NCBI GenBank assembly: GCA_030692515.1
Contig: JAUXZS010000045.1
Coordinates: 1 to 64,000 of the forward strand
Source: Bacteroidota bacterium
GTDB taxonomy: Bacteria; Bacteroidota; Bacteroidia; B-17B0; Aurantibacillaceae
Reading direction: 5' to 3'
Length of the DNA: 64,000 nt
Part shown: one piece after another, positions 44,871 through 52,692 of the stretch
Layout: each line of letters begins with the position of its first letter
How positions within the stretch are numbered: the first letter of the stretch is position 1
Program-made: the position numbers and the translations under genes
The notes under the pieces: model-generated
Database searches by the model: none
What the model was told of the DNA's origin: nothing
Seen by the model: the letters and a program-made list of their open reading frames with translations, nothing else

Positions 44871-44993
44871 CTAGTATAAATAGATTAGGATGATTTCCTT
44901 TGAACTTTGTTGATGTTTCTTTTAACGCCCCTAAAATTTAATCCCAGATCAGTCTTGTTTAATTTTAGTAAACTATCTGATTTGATACCGAGG

Positions 44994-45019
44994 TGGACCC
45001 GGAGAGATTCGAACTCTCT
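44994..45019 (-). other. tRNA 3'-end fragment (candidate attachment site), right
   Basis: On the minus strand AGAGAGTTCGAATCTCTCCG then GGTCCA gives a perfect 5-bp T-stem, a canonical T-loop, the 3' acceptor strand CGGGTCC and an A discriminator. No GGACCCG lies 50-70 bases upstream, so the 5' half is missing. It comes from a different tRNA than the fragment at 34708-34732 and points the opposite way, both toward the island interior. Confidence 0.75.
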
Positions 45020-45066
45020 TGTTTCAATCTTTAAAACCTTGTATAATTCAAAATATGCTATTTCTA

Positions 45067-45107
45067 TCCGCTTTTTCTGAATGAAAATCTACGGTACACC
45101 GTAGAAA
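45067..45107 (-). repeat. Right inverted repeat of the defence island, with palindrome
   Basis: TCCGCTTTTTCTGAATGAAA followed by ATCTACGGTACACCGTAGA is the reverse complement of 34628-34668 apart from the two-base loop and the outermost bases. The copies are about 10.4 kb apart. The 44871-45156 stretch otherwise holds only the tRNA fragment. Confidence 0.85.
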
Positions 45108-45156
45108 TCTTAAACAGCTTGCCAAAGGAAGAAATGTTTTGTTTTATTTTCAAGGA

Positions 45157-46476
45157 TTACAGCTTCTCCCTATACAAAAAACGTTCTTGAGTGCTATCAA
45201 ATGGTCTGTATACATAATACACATAACCATCTTTGATTTTTATTTTTTCGGCGCTATGGTGTTTTAGTTTATACGTGTAAACTTCTTTACCGGTTTGATA
45301 ATTAATTTGTTTAAGGTAATGGTGCCCATCCTTACTAAAAAAAGCATATACTTTATTAGTCATTTCATCTACAAACAATTGCTTTTTCCACTCGCGCCAA
45401 TTTTTAGGATGGTGATACTTGATGCTTATACTATCTATTAGTTGATGTTGTTTATTGTAGTGATATAAATAATCGTTATGATGATTAAAAATACAGATGG
45501 TGTCTTTTAAAATAAAAATTGGAGCGTAGAGTGGTTCGTAAAACATGCTTTGTGTAAAGCCACTCATAAGCGCTGCAACAATGCGTTTATCTGTTTTATA
45601 ATAATTGGCAACTCTCCGAGCCTCTAATTTTAAATGTGAGGGTAAATAATAATATTCTAAATTATAAAGTTTCATTAAATCGGCATTAGTAATGGTGCTT
45701 AATAGGTGGTTGAGCGAATCGTTAGTTTTTAAATAATAATAATTAAACAGCGGATATTTTTGCCAATTATCATCGTAATAATAATGGTTATTAACGCTGT
45801 CAGCAATTGGTTCAATAAATTGGCTAAAATCTTTTTGTTTAATTGGGTAAAGAAGTATGTCTGTGTTTAAAACATCTAATCTAAATACAGAGTCTTTACA
45901 AATTACATCGGTATAGCCTTCGTAATCATGAAAAAAATGTTTGGCTTCGCCTGCTTGTTTAGGTAGCTCACAGGAAGAAATTATTTTTCCTTCGTAAGTA
46001 GAGAGTTGAATTTGCGCCTTTGTTAATGATTTTTGAGCTGTGAGTAAAATTAATTTATCCTCATAAAAATCAAAATCGTAAATGCTATAATTTGCTTTAG
46101 CCACTAATGTTTCGGGTTTATGAGTGGCATAAACAGAAACACTGTCTAAGATGTTTGATTGTTGTTGAAGAGATATATTTAATTGAATGGTATCTAAATT
46201 ATTTGTTTTAACATCCTTAACACTACTTTGGTAGCTGAGATGGGAGAAAATTAATTTGTAAACGGCTTTTTTCGGAAGCGTTAAACTAAACTCTCCTTTA
46301 TTGTTGGTGTTTGTACTGTATGGCGAATTTGAAATACGAATAGAAACATTTTCGATGCCTTTTTCTAAGTTTGTTTCAACAACTTTTCCTTTAATAATTA
46401 TTTTTTCATTTTGAGAAATTGTAATGTAACAACTCAAAAACAAAAGTAAAATTAATATGTGTTTGTATCCAATCAT
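45157..46476 (-). CDS. Secreted protein with carboxypeptidase-like regulatory domain
   Basis: A 439-residue exported protein with a signal peptide (1 to about 21) and a CarboxypepD_reg-like domain (about 26-110: IIKGKVVETNLEKGIENVSI, then NNKGEFSLTLP and FSHLSYQSS). The C-terminal half may be a beta-propeller (repeated strands such as YDFDFYEDKLILLT and GYVYYVYRPFDS). The function is unknown. A broken paralogue fragment with the same C-terminus lies at 32674-32860. The right inverted repeat of the defence island lies just downstream of its stop. Confidence 0.8.
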   Translation of the reverse strand: MIGYKHILILLLFLSCYITISQNEKIIIKGKVVETNLEKGIENVSIRISNSPYSTNTNNKGEFSLTLPKKAVYKLIFSHLSYQSSVKDVKTNNLDTIQLNISLQQQSNILDSVSVYATHKPETLVAKANYSIYDFDFYEDKLILLTAQKSLTKAQIQLSTYEGKIISSCELPKQAGEAKHFFHDYEGYTDVICKDSVFRLDVLNTDILLYPIKQKDFSQFIEPIADSVNNHYYYDDNWQKYPLFNYYYLKTNDSLNHLLSTITNADLMKLYNLEYYYLPSHLKLEARRVANYYKTDKRIVAALMSGFTQSMFYEPLYAPIFILKDTICIFNHHNDYLYHYNKQHQLIDSISIKYHHPKNWREWKKQLFVDEMTNKVYAFFSKDGHHYLKQINYQTGKEVYTYKLKHHSAEKIKIKDGYVYYVYRPFDSTQERFLYREKL

Positions 46477-46531
46477 TTATTAATAGACGTGTAAAAATAA
46501 CTATTCCATAAAAATACAAAAGTATAGGTAA

Positions 46532-46564
46532 AGACCTTCAAGGTTTCAAAAACCTTGAAGGTCT
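46532..46564. repeat. Perfect 15-bp hairpin, REP-like or bidirectional terminator
   Basis: AGACCTTCAAGGTTT and AAACCTTGAAGGTCT flank a CAA loop. There is no T tract, so a dispersed palindrome is more likely than a simple terminator. Confidence 0.65.
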
Positions 46565-46627
46565 AATATGATAAATAGTTCTCGATACACTTCACTACGT
46601 TGCGCTACTCGAATGGAAAGTCACGCT

Positions 46628-46701
46628 GAGCGGAGTCGAAGCGCTATGTAATTCAAATTACGTTTAGTAAAGAAGTGTTTAAACATGTTTCGACTCCGCT
46701 C
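46628..46701. repeat. Dispersed palindromic repeat (GAGCGGAGTCGAA type)
   Basis: GAGCGGAGTCGAA (46628-46640) and TTCGACTCCGCTC (46689-46701) form a 13-bp perfect inverted repeat. The right arm supplies the stop codon of the serine recombinase gene. A second motif, CTCGATACA...CTACTCGA, lies just to the left at about 46581-46612. Together with the hairpin at 46532 these fill the gene-free 46477-46699. Confidence 0.7.
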
Positions 46702-48265
46702 AACATGCCCAACTCGTACTGGGTGTAAAATTTTTAATTTGTTCGAGTGTAAAATTAGCGAAAGTCCCCGACAAATCGGAGACTTCCTCTAAAAATTCGT
46801 TGGTTTCTATACTTCGACATTCGTCTTTTTGCCGATTGTAGGTAATTCCCTTAGGAAAGAAGGTGTTTTGTAGTTCCTGCCGCTGAGTATAATCGCTGTG
46901 TTGCCACATTTCACGAAGGTTTATAGAGAGATTCAAAGTGTAGCTTATGTAATCATCCAACTTCGACATCTCAATTTTGTTTTTACTGATTTGTGCCTCA
47001 ATTTCGTCCTTTTCCTTTTCAAACTTAGCTTTGTATTTTTGGTAAAGTTCGCCCGTTATTTCCTCAAGGATGTATCTTTCCTCCAAACGCTCTAAATGCT
47101 TGCTTAAATCGGCTATTTTAGCCTTAGCGGAGGCTTGATTCTCTTCTGTAGAGGCGTTCATTTGGTTAAAAGTGTATTTTAATTGCTGATAAATCAGTTT
47201 ATCGTAATTGACGCTAATTCTATACCCTTCTATTAGGTTTTCAAACTTGGTGTTTACTACATCTGCATTACGGTTGCATTTGCAATTTGGTGTGTTACAC
47301 TTGTAATAAGGAGTATCACAGCTATTTGCAATATAGCCCCTCATTGGTTGCAAACAGGATTCACATTTTGCAAAGCGTTTTAAGGCTATTTCTTTTCGTT
47401 CCTTTCGGGTTTGCAAACCAAGTTTCTTTTCGTTTAAGATTCCGTTTACTTGCAGAAATATATTTTTTGTGATCAGCTTTTCATGTTTTCCTTCTAACAC
47501 TTCTCCTTCCAAAGCTTTGTGAACCATAATGCCGCAGTAAAAAGGGTTTGATAAAATCTCACTTATTCTCCCAAGACTGCATCTAAAGTTTAGATTAACA
47601 AGACGCTTTCTTATTTCTTCATTTGGTAAGCGTTCTTCTGCTTTCCATAAAAACATTTTCTTTAAGATTTTACTCTTTTCATTTAGTATTATTTTCTTTT
47701 CTCCATTAGTTCTAAGGATATCATAACCTACCGGTGGCTTTGTACACCATTCTCCTTTAAGCAATCGTTCTTTTACGCCTGCCATACTTTTTTGTCTGCG
47801 GAGTTGGTTGTCAAATTCTCCGAATAGAAACAACATTTTTTGTTGCATAATTCCGGCAGGGTTGGTTGTATCAATTGGTTGCGTTACCGAAACAACCTCA
47901 GTCCCCAATTTTCTTAGCTGACCACTTAACCAGATAGAGTTTTCGCTTCTCGAAAAACGCTCCAAACTATAAACAAGTATTTTTGAAATCTTATGCTTAG
48001 TTGTTTTAATATATTTAATCATCCGTTGGAATTCTTTTCGCTCATCCGTTGCAGCACTTTCATAAGTACCTCCAAATCTTTCACGAACAATAAGTTTATG
48101 TCTTTTAGCGTATTCTTCATTGCCCTTGAGTTGAGTTTCAAGACTCAGTCCGTCCATTTGTTTCGCTCCTGATACACGGGTGTAAATAACACAGTCATCA
48201 TTTTCAAAACGGATATTTTTTTTACCCTTTGAAAAACTTTTAAATAATTGATTATCGTCTGCCAT
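46700..48265 (-). CDS. Large serine recombinase
   Basis: A 521-residue site-specific recombinase. The N-terminal resolvase domain has the catalytic serine (Ser32 in YTRVSGAKQ), the arginine segment SLERFSRSENSIWL and the long alpha-E helix (IMQQKMLFLFGEFDNQLRRQ). A Recombinase domain follows (KPPVGYDI and on), then a zinc ribbon (CESC...C...C, about 315-335) and a coiled coil. This is the class that integrates phages and mobile elements. The last three residues (WAC) and the stop are read from a dispersed palindrome, so the original C-terminus may have been altered. It is the last gene of a minus-strand cluster. Confidence 0.92.
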   Translation of the reverse strand: MADDNQLFKSFSKGKKNIRFENDDCVIYTRVSGAKQMDGLSLETQLKGNEEYAKRHKLIVRERFGGTYESAATDERKEFQRMIKYIKTTKHKISKILVYSLERFSRSENSIWLSGQLRKLGTEVVSVTQPIDTTNPAGIMQQKMLFLFGEFDNQLRRQKSMAGVKERLLKGEWCTKPPVGYDILRTNGEKKIILNEKSKILKKMFLWKAEERLPNEEIRKRLVNLNFRCSLGRISEILSNPFYCGIMVHKALEGEVLEGKHEKLITKNIFLQVNGILNEKKLGLQTRKERKEIALKRFAKCESCLQPMRGYIANSCDTPYYKCNTPNCKCNRNADVVNTKFENLIEGYRISVNYDKLIYQQLKYTFNQMNASTEENQASAKAKIADLSKHLERLEERYILEEITGELYQKYKAKFEKEKDEIEAQISKNKIEMSKLDDYISYTLNLSINLREMWQHSDYTQRQELQNTFFPKGITYNRQKDECRSIETNEFLEEVSDLSGTFANFTLEQIKNFTPSTSWAC

Positions 48266-48291
48266 ATTTTTTAATTAATAGTTATTTGTAA

Positions 48292-48576
48292 TTATGCTGC
48301 TTCTTTCAATTGTTCTTGTTCACCTTCAATTGGGTAAAGTTCAACAATAGTATCATGTTCGTTTTTTAGTTTTTGATTCTGCTCTTCTGAATACAATTCA
48401 TAAGCCACCTTACAAAACACTTTTATACTATTAATTATTTTCTCCAATTGTTCGTCACTTAAGGGTTTATTATTTTCATTTGTTCCTAAAAGGCCTCTTG
48501 CTTTTTCAAGAGTAAGTTCGCCTTTAGTTTCTTTATTGTTGTCATTTTCTATCTCTCTTAATTCTATCTCTTTCAT
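48292..48576 (-). CDS. Small acidic protein of unknown function
   Basis: A 94-residue charged helical protein with no recognised domain (LTLEKARGLLGTNENN, then IKVFCKVAYELYSEEQNQ). It is 26 bases upstream of the recombinase gene and on the same strand, so it probably belongs to the same accessory element. It could be an accessory or directionality factor, but nothing in the sequence shows this. Confidence 0.65.
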   Translation of the reverse strand: MKEIELREIENDNNKETKGELTLEKARGLLGTNENNKPLSDEQLEKIINSIKVFCKVAYELYSEEQNQKLKNEHDTIVELYPIEGEQEQLKEAA

Positions 48577-48625
48577 TTTGGTTCAAGTCTAAGTTAAACA
48601 ATTTGTTTTACACGTCAAAGTCACC

Positions 48626-49438
48626 CTAAACCTTGCTTGTGTTGGGCTTAGTGTGGGTTACAGGCTTACATAGTTCCGGGAATAATTTATTAAATGGCTG
48701 TTTTTTAGAACAATCTCTTATCAGGTCTAATATCATTATGTAGCGCACAATGGCTGTTTTTGATAATTTAAATTTTGTTCCTTCTTTCTCATCTTCTAAG
48801 TATTTTGCCATTGGATAAAATTGTTCGTGTAAATTTATCAGATCACTTATAAAAGGGAAATCACCGGGTAGCTGTTTTATGTATTCTGATGCTAGCATTT
48901 CTTCTATAGCTTTGCAGATGGTAATGGCTGTTCGGTAATAAATCTTTGTTTTATAAGTGAGTTGAAATAAATTTTCTATGATACATCGGATGCGGGGCAC
49001 AAAGTAGGTAAACGCTGCGAAGTTTTGTGGCACCATCCTTCCGCCGCGATTAGTGTTGGTTGTAAAATAACCGCGTGTGATACTCGATGAAATATACCCC
49101 TGTTGTATCCTGTCTAAAATATCTGGCAGAATGTATTTGTACTCTTGTTGGACTAATTGATTTTTATATTCATGATTAATTATTGGTTTTAGGTTTGTAT
49201 AATTAGTTATTTGTGGTGGATTGGATGATGAATGGTTGTTGGTGTGGTTGTTATTTTCTTTTTCAGACGGAGTTGTTTTATTCTCGGTATCATTTTTTAA
49301 AGACAAAGCATTTAAATTTGAAGGTATTGGCATTGTAAAGTTTCTGTTCAAATAAGCATATTGCTTACAAGTGTTTCCACAATACTTTTTAGTATTTCGT
49401 TTTCCTTCAATAGGTTTATTGCAATACAAACAGGTCAT
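48626..49438 (-). CDS. Zinc-finger protein of unknown function
   Basis: A 270-residue protein with an N-terminal treble-clef-like zinc finger (Cys3, Cys6, Cys20, Cys24: MTCLYCNKPI, then KKYCGNTCKQ) that resembles small fingers in DNA-binding mobile-element proteins. A polar linker (about 40-75) and a helical domain of about 180 residues follow, with no name that I recognise. It lies in the accessory cluster with the recombinase. Confidence 0.7.
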   Translation of the reverse strand: MTCLYCNKPIEGKRNTKKYCGNTCKQYAYLNRNFTMPIPSNLNALSLKNDTENKTTPSEKENNNHTNNHSSSNPPQITNYTNLKPIINHEYKNQLVQQEYKYILPDILDRIQQGYISSSITRGYFTTNTNRGGRMVPQNFAAFTYFVPRIRCIIENLFQLTYKTKIYYRTAITICKAIEEMLASEYIKQLPGDFPFISDLINLHEQFYPMAKYLEDEKEGTKFKLSKTAIVRYIMILDLIRDCSKKQPFNKLFPELCKPVTHTKPNTSKV

Positions 49439-49485
49439 TTTTTATCTTTTAGTTTTTAAATTTTTATTAATTCTTGTTTCAAACT

Positions 49486-49746
49486 TTAATTGAGCGCCAG
49501 TTCATCAGGATTGTCTTCTCCATAACGTTGTTCATTCCATTCATTTATAGAATCGTAAATATTTTGCAAAGCTGCACTTTGAATTTTATTGCTTTTAGAA
49601 AAAGACAGTTCTAAAAATACTTCGCCGGTTGATTCATTAGTTCCTGTAATTTTATTGCTTAGATTTCCGGTGCGTATCATTTTGCAAACATCCAAGAATA
49701 TTTCTATTGGAGCTTTGATGTTTTGTTTTTCGTTTTGTATTTTCAT
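49486..49746 (-). CDS. Small protein of unknown function
   Basis: An 86-residue soluble protein with beta strands (STGEVFLELSFS) followed by a helix (IQSAALQNIYDSINEWNEQ). No family recognised. It is 14 bases downstream of the 138-residue membrane-protein gene, so the two are probably co-transcribed. Confidence 0.6.
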   Translation of the reverse strand: MKIQNEKQNIKAPIEIFLDVCKMIRTGNLSNKITGTNESTGEVFLELSFSKSNKIQSAALQNIYDSINEWNEQRYGEDNPDELALN

Positions 49747-49760
49747 GCGAGTTTTAATAA

Positions 49761-50177
49761 TTAAGTTATTTCAAATATTTTTTTCTTTGCCTTTGGTTTG
49801 TACTTATAGGCTTTAGTTTGTTTATCTTCTTCCATTTCAAGAGTATTCTCATCGTCGTCATCATCTACATCATTTGAAGGCAAGGATTTATATTGTTTTG
49901 AGGCAAGCATTTTATTACTTGATCTTATTTCTCGTATTAAAAGTTTAAATTGTTCGTCCCTCTCACCCATTTGTTGTTTATGTTCTGCTTTTATGGCTTC
50001 TATATCTTTACTTGCTTTGTATGTACCTAAAAGATATCCGGCGGCCAGACCTGTTATTCCGGTTGTAACAGGATTTTTAATAAAATCCTGAATGTATTCC
50101 ATCCAATCCTTTGGTTCTTCTGCTTTTTTATCTTCTTTTCGGCCTGCTTGCTGGTTGTTTTCATTGGTATTACTCAT
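49761..50177 (-). CDS. Small membrane-associated protein of unknown function
   Basis: A 138-residue protein with a polar N-terminus, one glycine-rich hydrophobic segment (TTGITGLAAGYLLGTYKA, about 38-55), a coiled-coil helix (about 56-90) and an acidic then lysine-rich tail (DDVDDDDDENTLEMEED, then KYKPKAKKK). No family recognised. It is the first gene of the minus-strand cluster that ends with the serine recombinase, and the repeated sites at 50208-50318 lie just upstream. Confidence 0.6.
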   Translation of the reverse strand: MSNTNENNQQAGRKEDKKAEEPKDWMEYIQDFIKNPVTTGITGLAAGYLLGTYKASKDIEAIKAEHKQQMGERDEQFKLLIREIRSSNKMLASKQYKSLPSNDVDDDDDENTLEMEEDKQTKAYKYKPKAKKKIFEIT

Positions 50178-50207
50178 GTTTGCCTCCTTTTTTTGTATTA
50201 GTTATAA

Positions 50208-50318
50208 TCAATTACTGTATATTTTATCGCATATTTTTGGTTCTACTTCCATTTTTACTGTCAATTAGCGCATATTTTATCGTCTATTTTTTATTTCTCT
50301 TTTAGCGCAATTGACGAT
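50208..50318. promoter_or_regulatory. Iteron-like repeated sites upstream of the recombinase cluster
   Basis: Two imperfect 31-bp direct repeats begin at 50208 (TCAATTACTGTATATTTTAT and CGCATATTTTT) and at 50261 (TCAATTAGCGCATATTTTAT and CGTCTATTTTT). They are 53 bases apart, close to five helical turns. An inverted partial copy, AGCGCAATTGACGAT, lies at about 50304-50318. The array lies upstream of the 50177 start and could be an operator, a recombination site or an iteron. These repeats occupy most of 50178-50470, together with a terminator at 50417. Confidence 0.55.
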
Positions 50319-50416
50319 ACAAAGGAGAGAAAAAGGAATGAGGCAACTCTCCAAGTAGGTGCTAGGTGGGAGTAGATTTTTTGCAAACCCTTGATAAACG
50401 GGATGTTTTGAAAACG

Positions 50417-50444
50417 AAAAAAGCAGGAAAATTTCCTGCTTTTG
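50417..50444 (-). terminator. Terminator downstream of the RteC-like gene
   Basis: AAAAGCAGGAAA and TTTCCTGCTTTT form a perfect hairpin with an A/T-rich surround. It lies 27 bases past the stop of the minus-strand RteC-like gene. T runs on both sides could let it act in both directions. Confidence 0.7.
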
Positions 50445-50470
50445 ATTTTTTTTGAATATTTTGATTGGTT

Positions 50471-51232
50471 TTACTTTTTCCGTTTCTTGTCGTAGGCCAG
50501 TTTTTCTGCGTATTTTAAATAAGCTTCTTTTATTTTATCAAAAATGGGTGGCTGATATTCCATATTCGCCTTATGAATGCTTGCAGATAAGTTGCTTTGC
50601 CAGTGTTTACCTAAGTCCAACTCTAGTGTTTCGGCAAGTGCTTCAGTTATTTTTGTGATCTCTCCTTTACCATTATTAATTAATCCTGCTTCGTGTAAAC
50701 CGTAGATTAATTGCACAAATTCATTTTTATTGTTTTCAGAACCCGTCCATTTCATTGGGTATTTTAAACTAATTGTATTTTCTGTTTGATTTAAATATCC
50801 GGGCAAACGTTTGAGGATTTCGCTTAAGGCTAAATAACCAATATTAAAAGCAACAACTGCTTGCATTTCAGAAGGAAATTTGCGAATCATTTGTTCATCA
50901 CTCTCGTTAAAGGGAATCAACTCTATATTATCACGCTCATCAATTTCGGGAGCCATTTTCATTGCTTCGGGATAATTTTCCCACATATTTTTTATAATTA
51001 GTTCTATCTCCTCGCCACGATTGTATTTTTCAATAAAATAATTACAAGCTTTGTTATGTTTTGTAAATACTAAACTATAAAAACGAATAATCCCTCGCAA
51101 TTGATTCAATATTCTATCAGCTACATAGATTTTATCTTTCGCCTTTTTAAATTGAGCTAAACAATTATTTTCTATGGTTTTGACATAGCTCTGTAAGAGC
51201 AAATCAAATTGAACAGTAGAGTCGTGATTCAT
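50471..51232 (-). CDS. RteC-like protein
   Basis: A 253-residue protein whose C-terminal half (MKWTGSENNKNEFVQLIYGL, then INNGKGEITKITEALAETLE and LDLGKHWQ) resembles the RteC family. In the CTnDOT conjugative transposon RteC is a DNA-binding regulator that activates excision genes. The N-terminal part (about 1-150) is helical. Its place between a serine-recombinase cluster and the Tc locus fits a role in controlling the mobile element. The resemblance is by recall and not by search. Confidence 0.65.
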   Translation of the reverse strand: MNHDSTVQFDLLLQSYVKTIENNCLAQFKKAKDKIYVADRILNQLRGIIRFYSLVFTKHNKACNYFIEKYNRGEEIELIIKNMWENYPEAMKMAPEIDERDNIELIPFNESDEQMIRKFPSEMQAVVAFNIGYLALSEILKRLPGYLNQTENTISLKYPMKWTGSENNKNEFVQLIYGLHEAGLINNGKGEITKITEALAETLELDLGKHWQSNLSASIHKANMEYQPPIFDKIKEAYLKYAEKLAYDKKRKK

Positions 51233-51433
51233 TGTTATTTATGTTTTCAATGATAAAGTTAAGGAAAACAGATAGGCATTTATGGTTTAATTGAAAACAT
51301 TTTTCACTCAATTAAGGCGTAATTGAATCATAGTTTTCAGGTTTAGGGAGGGGTTGGAAATAAGATTCAATCTTTAAGGAATAATTGAGGAGCATTTAGG
51401 GAGGGATTGCGGAGCATTTGAGAAAAAGTGTTT

Positions 51434-51778
51434 TTACACAAAACGCGTGGAATTTTTGCGGATACTGAGGGCAAAGTTGATGTTTTTATTGGAAATGCAC
51501 CCTAATAGTAAGCATTCTCCATTTAAATTAAGATTTTCTAATACAGTAATTGTTATTTTATCGGTAAGGTTAACCGAAATTTGTTCTTTTTGATTTTGCG
51601 TCCCACTTTTTGTGTTTCTTAATTTAAAAACGATTGATGATTCTTCATTTAAATCATTTTCAGAAACTTCAATTTGAAAGACACATTCAGAAGGATTTAT
51701 TAAAACAGGAATCTTAAAAGCGAATTCTTTGTTTTTTTCTAAATTTATTTGCTTTCGATTAATAATAAAGTTTTCCAT
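51434..51778 (-). CDS. Small protein of unknown function
   Basis: A 114-residue protein from the ATG at 51778 (a TTG at 51799 would add seven residues). It is predicted to be mostly beta strand (FAFKIPVLINPSECVFQIEVS, then ISVNLTDKITITVLENLNL), like a single Ig-like or jelly-roll domain. There is no signal peptide. It lies just downstream of the response regulator on the same strand and beside the Tc toxin locus. Confidence 0.55.
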   Translation of the reverse strand: MENFIINRKQINLEKNKEFAFKIPVLINPSECVFQIEVSENDLNEESSIVFKLRNTKSGTQNQKEQISVNLTDKITITVLENLNLNGECLLLGCISNKNINFALSIRKNSTRFV

Positions 51779-51857
51779 AGAGCGTGAAATAATTTTCAAT
51801 TTTTATTTAGTTTAATAAGAGAAGAAATTGGCTACTGTCTTTTAAGAAAGTATTGTT

Positions 51858-52463
51858 TTACCTCAGATAATTAAGTCCTTTTTTTAGAATGTAACTTACA
51901 AACCCAACTGCGCCTTGTGTTTTTGTTTTTTTGAATAAACTTTTTTTATGGGCTTCAACTGTTTTATTTCCAATGTTCAATTTATCAGCGATTTCCTTGT
52001 TTGATTTTCCTTCGCAAATTAAAGGAATAATTTCCGATTCCCTTTTACTAAATTGAGATTTATTTCCAAATTCTTCATAAATAGGAATAAATTCATTCTT
52101 ATATACTAAACGTATAGTCTCAACTATTATTTCGAGGTCAGTGTCTTTGGTAAGATATGCGCTTGCCCCTTTAGAATAAAAATAATCCCTTAATGTGCAT
52201 TCATTATGTGTAGTAAGAAAAATAATTTTCGATTCGGGATAAATTTCTTTAATCATATCGAATGTTTTACTGCCATTCATATTAGGCATTTCTATATCCA
52301 ATAAGATTACATCAGGTTTTTTTGTTTTAAGTAATTCTAATAACTGCATACCATCTTCGGCTTCTCCAATAGTGTGAATTTCATGCTTATGTAATTCAGA
52401 GATCAGTAGTTGGCGCAATAATTTATGGTCTTCGGCAAAAAGAATGGTTATTGGCTTCGTCAT
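51858..52463 (-). CDS. NarL/FixJ-type response regulator, orphan
   Basis: A 201-residue regulator with a receiver domain (acidic pocket ED at 11-12, phospho-acceptor Asp56 in LLDIEMPNMNG, then LTTH and the conserved Lys in TKDTD) and a LuxR-type helix-turn-helix (SKRESEIIPLICEGKSNKEI, then TVEAHKKSLFKKT). No histidine kinase is adjacent. It is transcribed divergently from the Tc toxin A gene with 229 bases between, which suggests that it controls the toxin locus. Confidence 0.92.
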   Translation of the reverse strand: MTKPITILFAEDHKLLRQLLISELHKHEIHTIGEAEDGMQLLELLKTKKPDVILLDIEMPNMNGSKTFDMIKEIYPESKIIFLTTHNECTLRDYFYSKGASAYLTKDTDLEIIVETIRLVYKNEFIPIYEEFGNKSQFSKRESEIIPLICEGKSNKEIADKLNIGNKTVEAHKKSLFKKTKTQGAVGFVSYILKKGLNYLR

Positions 52464-52574
52464 GATATAGGTAAAAAACTAAGGTAGATAATTGTTTTAT
52501 ATTAACAAAGAGTTAACAAAAAGAATATACTAAATGGAAAATAAAATCGTTACTTGTATAGGCTAATTGGATTA

Positions 52575-52590
52575 TTAGGGTAAACCCTAA
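52575..52590. promoter_or_regulatory. Palindrome between the orphan regulator and the Tc toxin gene
   Basis: TTAGGGT-AA-ACCCTAA is a perfect 7-2-7 inverted repeat, 102 bases before the tcA ATG and 111 bases before the regulator ATG. Its spacing fits a NarL-type dimer site. No clear -7 element is seen on either strand. Confidence 0.4.
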
Positions 52591-52692
52591 TTGACAATGA
52601 ATTTTTTTTAGTCGTATTTTATAGCATTACTAAAACATAAATTTTTAAACTAATTTTTTTTCATTTTTCACTGCACACAAAAATTTAATAAT

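Noticed and set aside
44994..45070. A complete tRNA gene on the minus strand
   Set aside because: The T-arm and 3' acceptor are perfect, but no GGACCCG or anticodon arm lies upstream, and the inverted repeat intrudes.
50178..50330. CRISPR array
   Set aside because: There are only two imperfect direct copies and one inverted part, with no regular spacers and no cas genes.
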